Shown here in pieces: positions 58,935 to 64,000 of a stretch of DNA of 64,000 bases; the stretch's first letter is position 1, and each line of letters starts with the position of its first letter. A model generated the notes under the pieces. That model was not told where the DNA came from. It did not search any database and saw nothing but the letters and a program-made list of their open reading frames with translations. Origin of the DNA: Eumeta japonica. Lineage: Eukaryota; Arthropoda; Insecta; Lepidoptera; Psychidae. The position numbers and the translations under genes are program-made. The stretch spans positions 62,001 through 126,000 of the forward strand of contig BGZK01001249.1 in the NCBI GenBank assembly GCA_005406025.1, read 5' to 3'.

Positions 58935-61900
58935 TATAATAATAATAATAAACTCATATAGTACCATCAGAAAACCTGTTTCGCCTCAGATTTCTATAAG
59001 AAGATTAAATAACAAGAGGAGGTTTTTAAAAACGGTCAGGCTCATTTAAGCTATTACAGGAATTCATATTAGCCTGATTTCTGCAATCTATGATACTCGC
59101 TGTCTGCGGATCACAAATTCTGATCATGGAAGCCCTCGTTACACAAAGATCTTGCTCACGATAAACACGTAAATCTGATGTATATAGGCTTTTATTGCTC
59201 CGGGAAGATCATAAAGTGAGGTTCATTAATTTCACGGTCTTTTCGACAAACAAAGTTATAAACAATGTTACAACGAAATGAAATAGTCTAGAGTAAAATG
59301 ACTTTTCTTATGGTATGAATAAATGAAAATTTTTGTTTTGTATCCTTCGCGTGCGAGAGGTTATGTTTAGAGAATTGGAAAATACACGAAGAAACCGTAT
59401 ATAAACCAACTAAATTATTTTTAGCAAAGAAGTTACTCATAAAAAAATATACCTTTTTAAAAATTGATATGAGTTATTTTTCTTTGTGTAAAATAATACA
59501 TCATGAATACGGCTTGATCGAAAATCATTTTTCGAATATTGTAAAAACGATTATCTAACATTTGCGTTTCTGATTTTTTAAATTTTTCATTACAATTTTA
59601 AAACACTTTAAGCAATAGGATAACTCTTGAAAAAAAAAATCATCTTCAAAAACCTAGTGAATTAATTGTTTAAAAGACTCAAAAACAACTGATTAGTCGT
59701 TTTTTGAAGTCTTTTTAAACAATTATTTTAATAAGTTTTTGAAGATGGTTTTTTAATTTTATAAAAGTTATTTCTATTTCACATTTTTAAGTCATGGAGT
59801 AATTATAACTTCATTTAGCTACTTTGCATGTGGATTAAAACATGTGGTTAATAAAATTCGTCAGGAATTTTCTTTACTCTTGAACGGAGCACTTGGAAAA
59901 GCTATATTTCGATCTGGAATTTACTGTCCAATGATAGTTATTCCGGGATCTTTAACATTCTTAGTTGAGTATATTAATATAAACCAAATTATTTTTATAC
60001 AGATTATATACACCATTCTCATATCTTAAAATATTAAATTTCTACTATTTATGCAAATTTTTATCCTCCTGCACATTAAATTAATTCATCCTATTTCTAC
60101 TGTTATCACTAAACATTCCTACTAAGAATGTCAAGAGTGATAAACGAATTAAAATATGTAGGTGGATTAAAAGATGATTTTAATTGTGTGTATTCTGGTT
60201 TTACTAATAGGCATCGAAGAGTAGTTTTTGGCGATAAATCGCAGTATTTTTCCCTAATTCCTAACCGTTACGAAGTGCTGTGTATCCATCATCAGCTCAG
60301 CATGAGATAATAACTATGAGATAGACACTATACGAGCCTAAAATATTTGAAGATATCTTTGAAGAAGATTTTTTTGGGATCTTATCATCATATCTTGATT
60401 TGGTGACTATGGGATCAGTGCAAAAGCAATACACTGAACAAAAAATAAAATTTCAAAATCAGTATCGCTGAACCTAAATAATATATATAGAAGAATATAA
60501 GAAATTTTATCATCTTATTTATATATATATATATAAATAAATAAATATTTTAAGGCAATGAACAAAGCGAATATATAGTTGAATGAGTGATTACTTAATT
60601 GAAGGAGTGTCTTTTTTAATATATGCTTTATTTTTAATATATGCCTTAAAATATTTATCGCAAAATTATGTTTAAAAGTGGCCAAGATGGAAGTAAGTAA
60701 ATAAGGTTTTTGACATTTATTGTTTTGTTAAATAAGACTTACAGTGTCTGAACAAGTGTTACTATTATCATGCTGAATCTAAATAGCTAAAACGACAGTT
60801 TGTTAGTGGAACGAAACTAAATCTTATTTTTATATGTAAACGACACTATATTTTTTTTCCTGTGCTGTAAAAATCACTACTAATTTATATAACAGTGCGA
60901 TAAGACATTCGATCGTAAAACTTTACACGATAATTTAAATTTATATAACCAAAATAGTGTCCTGAAGATCGTATCATAAGATTAGACTGAAAAAACCGGC
61001 TAAAGTGGGATTCAGATTCCCGTATACAAGGTTCCGTATCAACGAACGAAACGAAATTTGCAATTAGACTAAATTTAAATCAGACGTCTATCACGTTACT
61101 CTTCATAAATTTGAAGTGTGTTCTAAAATATGATAAATACCTTTTTAAATAAAATTCTTATATGTGTCATATCGACAGGCGCCTAGATTGTTACCTTTTG
61201 GAATTGAAAATGTAGATATTAAAAAAAAATATAGGTTTTTCTCAAACTAGCATTATTCTTGAATTTATTCTTAAATCTCTGTTACTATTTTTTCTGATTT
61301 TATCTCATTATTATTACCTCGCTTTATTGTCTGTCCGTTTTGTGCGTGTGGTCCTTACCATGATCTAGACAATTGAAATTTATAACATAACAATATTAAC
61401 TTATTAAAACTTTTTACATTATAATATAAATTAATATGAAAAAAAAAGGCTTAAATGATATTATAAACGAATTTTAGTGTTTTTATAGTTATTTACGTTT
61501 CACGATAAGAAATACCAAGGAAATTTTGATGATTGGAATTTTCAGAGCTATTAAAATTTCATAATTACAAATTATCAAGAAAATATGGATGACCTTAGGG
61601 ATCTGTATTGTACCAGAAAAAAGAATTCATATTTTATGTCCGTTTGAAAAACGTAGTTTTATTATTTCCTTATTAAAAAAGTTCTAAATACGTATCTAGC
61701 TCAAAAGTTACAGGTTTGACACAAAATTTACAACTCTGGAAACCAATAAGCTGATAATTACGTACCTGAGAAAAAGTCATCTATGAAATTTTAATAAACT
61801 TGTAAATTTCTAAACACCTAAACACCTCACGTAAAGGATACACGTGACAAGAAATTTTATTATCTTAATTTTAAATGTAGAAAATTTTAACTTTTTTTAT

Positions 61901-62215
61901 CTTGTCGCTTTTTAATCTAAAATTGTACCACCACCATACATTTTAACGTATAAATGTTTAATTATTTATATTATTTCGTTTACATTTATCCAACATTTGC
62001 TCATTTGTTTTGGGTGCTTAAAATTATATATGTATATATATTGGTATTTGCAAATCTTCAGAATTTAAAAAAAAAGTGTGTAATATTAAAATTGCCTAAT
62101 AGATATCAGACATTGTAATAAAGCGATATTTATTTTATTGTGCAAGTTAACACAAAGATTTAATTAACTTTATTGGAATACTGACGCGAAGTATAAGACA
62201 GCTCGGCCAAGATCA
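58935..62215. other. AT-rich DNA, no gene supported
   Basis: Contains the inverted repeat at 59.63-59.76 kb and a TA-rich microsatellite at about 60.51-60.55 kb. Two short plus-strand frames (59.76-60.03 kb, with GTG but no ATG start, and 60128-60310) read in a protein-like way, but have no splice support and match no family that I recognise. Confidence 0.4.
59630..59757. repeat. imperfect inverted repeat, about 57-bp arms
   Basis: The left arm (59630-59686) and right arm (59699-59757) share CATCTTCAAAAAC and ATAATTGTTTAAAAAGAC-like words in inverted order, with several mismatches and gaps and a 12-nt spacer. It could be an old fold-back or a small MITE. Confidence 0.7.
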
Positions 62216-62219
62216 CCCG

Positions 62220-62300
62220 ATTTTAGAGTTACAGTAAAAAGCCCGGAGCAGCAGCCGGGGCCGGGCCGGCGCGCGCGCGCGGAGGGCGTTCGGCGAATCC
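62220..62300. other. short GC-rich island
   Basis: GGCCGGGCCGGCGCGCGCGC core within moderately CG-rich DNA. No gene. Confidence 0.45.
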
Positions 62301-62766
62301 CCTTCACATTTTCGGCTGCTGAGTTATAGTCTGACCAAACATTGAAGACCTTTATACAGAATTTCGCTTTCCGTTTTACGAGCAACGCCTGAGCGTTTTC
62401 GTTGTTAAATTATTCAACGGAAATCTTCTTACCGGTTCGATGTGGGTCGTGAGCGTGTTATTGATAAGAGAACATTTTAATAAATTAGGCGGTATGAAAG
62501 GGGATGCGATCGGTTCGAAGCGTGATAAAAATTTCCCGTCAAAGAATTAATAACATAATAATAAATTAACAAAGAAAGTTTAGTTGTAAAGAATAAGCAT
62601 CGGCCCGGCGTTCCGCAATAAAGGACATAATTTCCGCTAAGAGTTTCGGCCGAGTGAGAACAGGCGAAGAGAGAAATTTCTAATCATGGACTTCTTTACA
62701 CAAAGCGAATTTACATAGAGAGCGAAATATCTTTATGCGTGGAGGCTGCGTGGGGCGGCGGCGCGC

Positions 62767-62779
62767 AGCGCCCTCTGCT
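62767..62779. promoter_or_regulatory. CTCF-like motif AGCGCCCTCTGCT
   Basis: Matches the reverse complement of the CTCF core (AGCGCCCTCTGG-type). It lies about 150 bp upstream of a candidate transcription start. Motif match only. Confidence 0.3.
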
Positions 62780-62915
62780 ATCAAGATCCGTGGCTCCCCC
62801 ATCGCTCAGCGCCGAGTGCGCGTAAACTCATGGCGAGGGGACTCCCTGCCTAACAGGGAATTTTAGGTTAGTGGACATGTAGGCATATAGACGGAAACAC
62901 GGCAATACTGTTGCC

Positions 62916-63643
62916 TCATTTACTTCGTGTCGTCTTGTGCTTTTCGTTCGTGCGTCGCGTCATCGTTTGTCGTCGTAGCGTCTTAGTGTAGTGTAGAATT
63001 TTATGTGTTAATTTTAAGTGAATATTTGTATATTTGTCGGGTGTAGCTGAGGAAAAACAGTGCAAAAAGTGAAAATAAATCTATTGAGCGGACACGATCG
63101 TGCAGGACCGTTCGAGACCGATGAGAGTGATTTTTACGTTTAATTTATTGAAAAGTGAACGTAGTAATAATATTAAAATAGTGTTTTTGAAATATTTGGA
63201 ATTTTTGTCGTGAATTGTGCCGTCGGAGACGTACGCTAGGTGAAATACATAATAAACAACGGACTTGTGGTTTGTTTGTAAACACGGCGGCGTGCGAGGA
63301 CGCGCTCTCGTCCACTCGAACATCCGTTCACCTATGTGCTTGCATTTATTAAAGTCATATAAAACCATCACCGACTCTACTCGCAATCGATCATATCCAC
63401 CGATTCTCCCTTCGAAGTGCTCAAATATTTATCGTATTTACGTATGTACCAAATGTGCCAAGTGAACTGACGTATATAATTATTTAAATCAAAGAAATGT
63501 TTACGCTATTTTATAATATCAAATTAAAGTGTACAAAATAGTTATTTACGTATAAATAAATAAAGTAATATATTTATAAAACACCACTTAATGCAAAAAT
63601 TGTGAATTTCGCGAAACATATCGAAAAATCTCGACACCTGTTC
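62916..63643 (+). other. possible promoter and untranslated first exon
   Basis: TCATTT at 62916-62921 fits the arthropod initiator (TCAKTY, A at 62918), with a partial downstream element GTTC near +29. The following 700 bp show texture common to insect 5' untranslated regions: AGTGTAGTGTAG, AAAAAGTGAAAATAAA, GTGAACTGACG and TGTGAATTTCGCG. They end in TTC|GTAAGG, a good donor at 63644. No start codon opens a long frame, so the exon would be non-coding. A CTCF-like motif and a GC-rich segment (62.75-62.85 kb) lie just upstream. This is an inference from sequence texture. Confidence 0.35.
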
Positions 63644-63644
63644 G

Positions 63645-63975
63645 TAAGGTGGCCGCGGCCGGCGGGAGAGTTGTCCGCCGTCGGCACATGGGGGGCAGCA
63701 CGTGTGCGCGCACTCCGCGGCCGCGCCGGTGCCAGTGGAGCGAGTAGGGCCGAGGGCCGCTACTACGACCGCTATATACCGATCGATAATATTACGCATT
63801 ACCGCAAGCCGCGGCTCCGCCGGCGGGCCAGCGCCGCGCGCCGCGCGCCCCGAGCTGCGCGACGACACGCGCGCGCCGCCCACGGCCCGCGCCCTCCGCG
63901 CCCTGCGCCCTCCGGCGCCGTGGCCTCCCGCGCACTCCCGCCGAAATATAATATTTTACTCCGACGGGGAATGTA
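63645..63975. other. GC-rich island at window end
   Basis: A CpG-dense segment following the candidate donor. It contains long frames on both strands (up to 124 codons) that are Arg/Ala/Pro-rich and mutually overlapping, so composition explains them. It would be the first-intron start if the 62.9-63.64 kb exon is real. Confidence 0.45.
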
Positions 63976-64000
63976 AATATTTTCGTTCACCCCGTTGACG

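Noticed and set aside
59760..60029. Open frame read with GTG start (LLNGALGKAIFRSG)
   Set aside because: Reads like protein, but has no ATG, no good donor and no family match; kept only as a note.
60128..60310. 60-codon ATG frame (NRHRRVVFGDKSQYF)
   Set aside because: No splice or promoter support and no family match; may be antisense to a repeat.
63542..63998. Several long overlapping frames (up to 124 codons) on both strands
   Set aside because: All are Arg/Ala/Pro-rich translations of a CpG-dense island, mutually overlapping, with no domain; composition explains the lack of stops.

Overview
The window looks like non-genic or intronic DNA from a lepidopteran insect (moth or butterfly). 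It is strongly AT-rich, has no long open reading frame, and carries repeat families I associate with Lepidoptera: a SINE-like repeat ending in an A-tail and containing GTGTCCAT plus TTTGCCCTTCGA (44.0 and 55.6 kb), a repeat with a run of ACGGACGG and a final GGAACC (31.6 kb), retroposon 3' ends (14.4, 24.3, 42.2 kb) and a short block of the insect telomere motif CCTAA. The order is inferred from these families and was not tested by any search.

Most recognisable protein-coding sequence is decayed transposon. Left to right: a mariner transposase remnant cut by the window start (1-850, minus); a three-copy tandem repeat of about 187 bp (2.29-2.84 kb); a heavily frameshifted Helitron-superfamily element of the Helentron type (about 2.8-7.33 kb, minus) with N-terminal region, Rep, PIF1-like helicase and endonuclease pieces in order; a canonical Helitron (24.64 to about 29.8 kb, minus) with Rep and PIF1-like helicase pieces and a recognisable 3' terminus; a second mariner remnant (30.1-30.85 kb, minus); and the C-terminal part of a non-LTR retrotransposon reverse transcriptase (53.8-54.3 kb, minus). 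A family of elements with an exact 17-bp inverted terminus occurs at 10.65-11.13 kb, 15.69-16.03 kb and 58.92 kb.

The only non-transposon coding feature I can support is a small exon at 9422-9516 (+), with a strong acceptor, a consensus donor and a 30-codon open frame starting with ATG. The right end (about 62.9-63.65 kb, +) reads like a promoter and untranslated first exon followed by a donor and a GC-rich island. About a dozen CpG/GC-rich islands stand out of the AT-rich background and may be regulatory; two contain the same 20-mer.

The most unusual structure is a set of near-perfect short fold-back palindromes, several in adjacent pairs. In the Helitron Rep/helicase pseudogene one such pair is a 36-bp in-frame insertion made wholly of reverse-complement copies of its two flanks, and another fold-back sits where a large part of Rep is missing. 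They look like scars of break repair through hairpin or snap-back intermediates. The second notable structure is a dense group of heat-shock-element-like GAA/TTC arrays just upstream of the Helitron gene.
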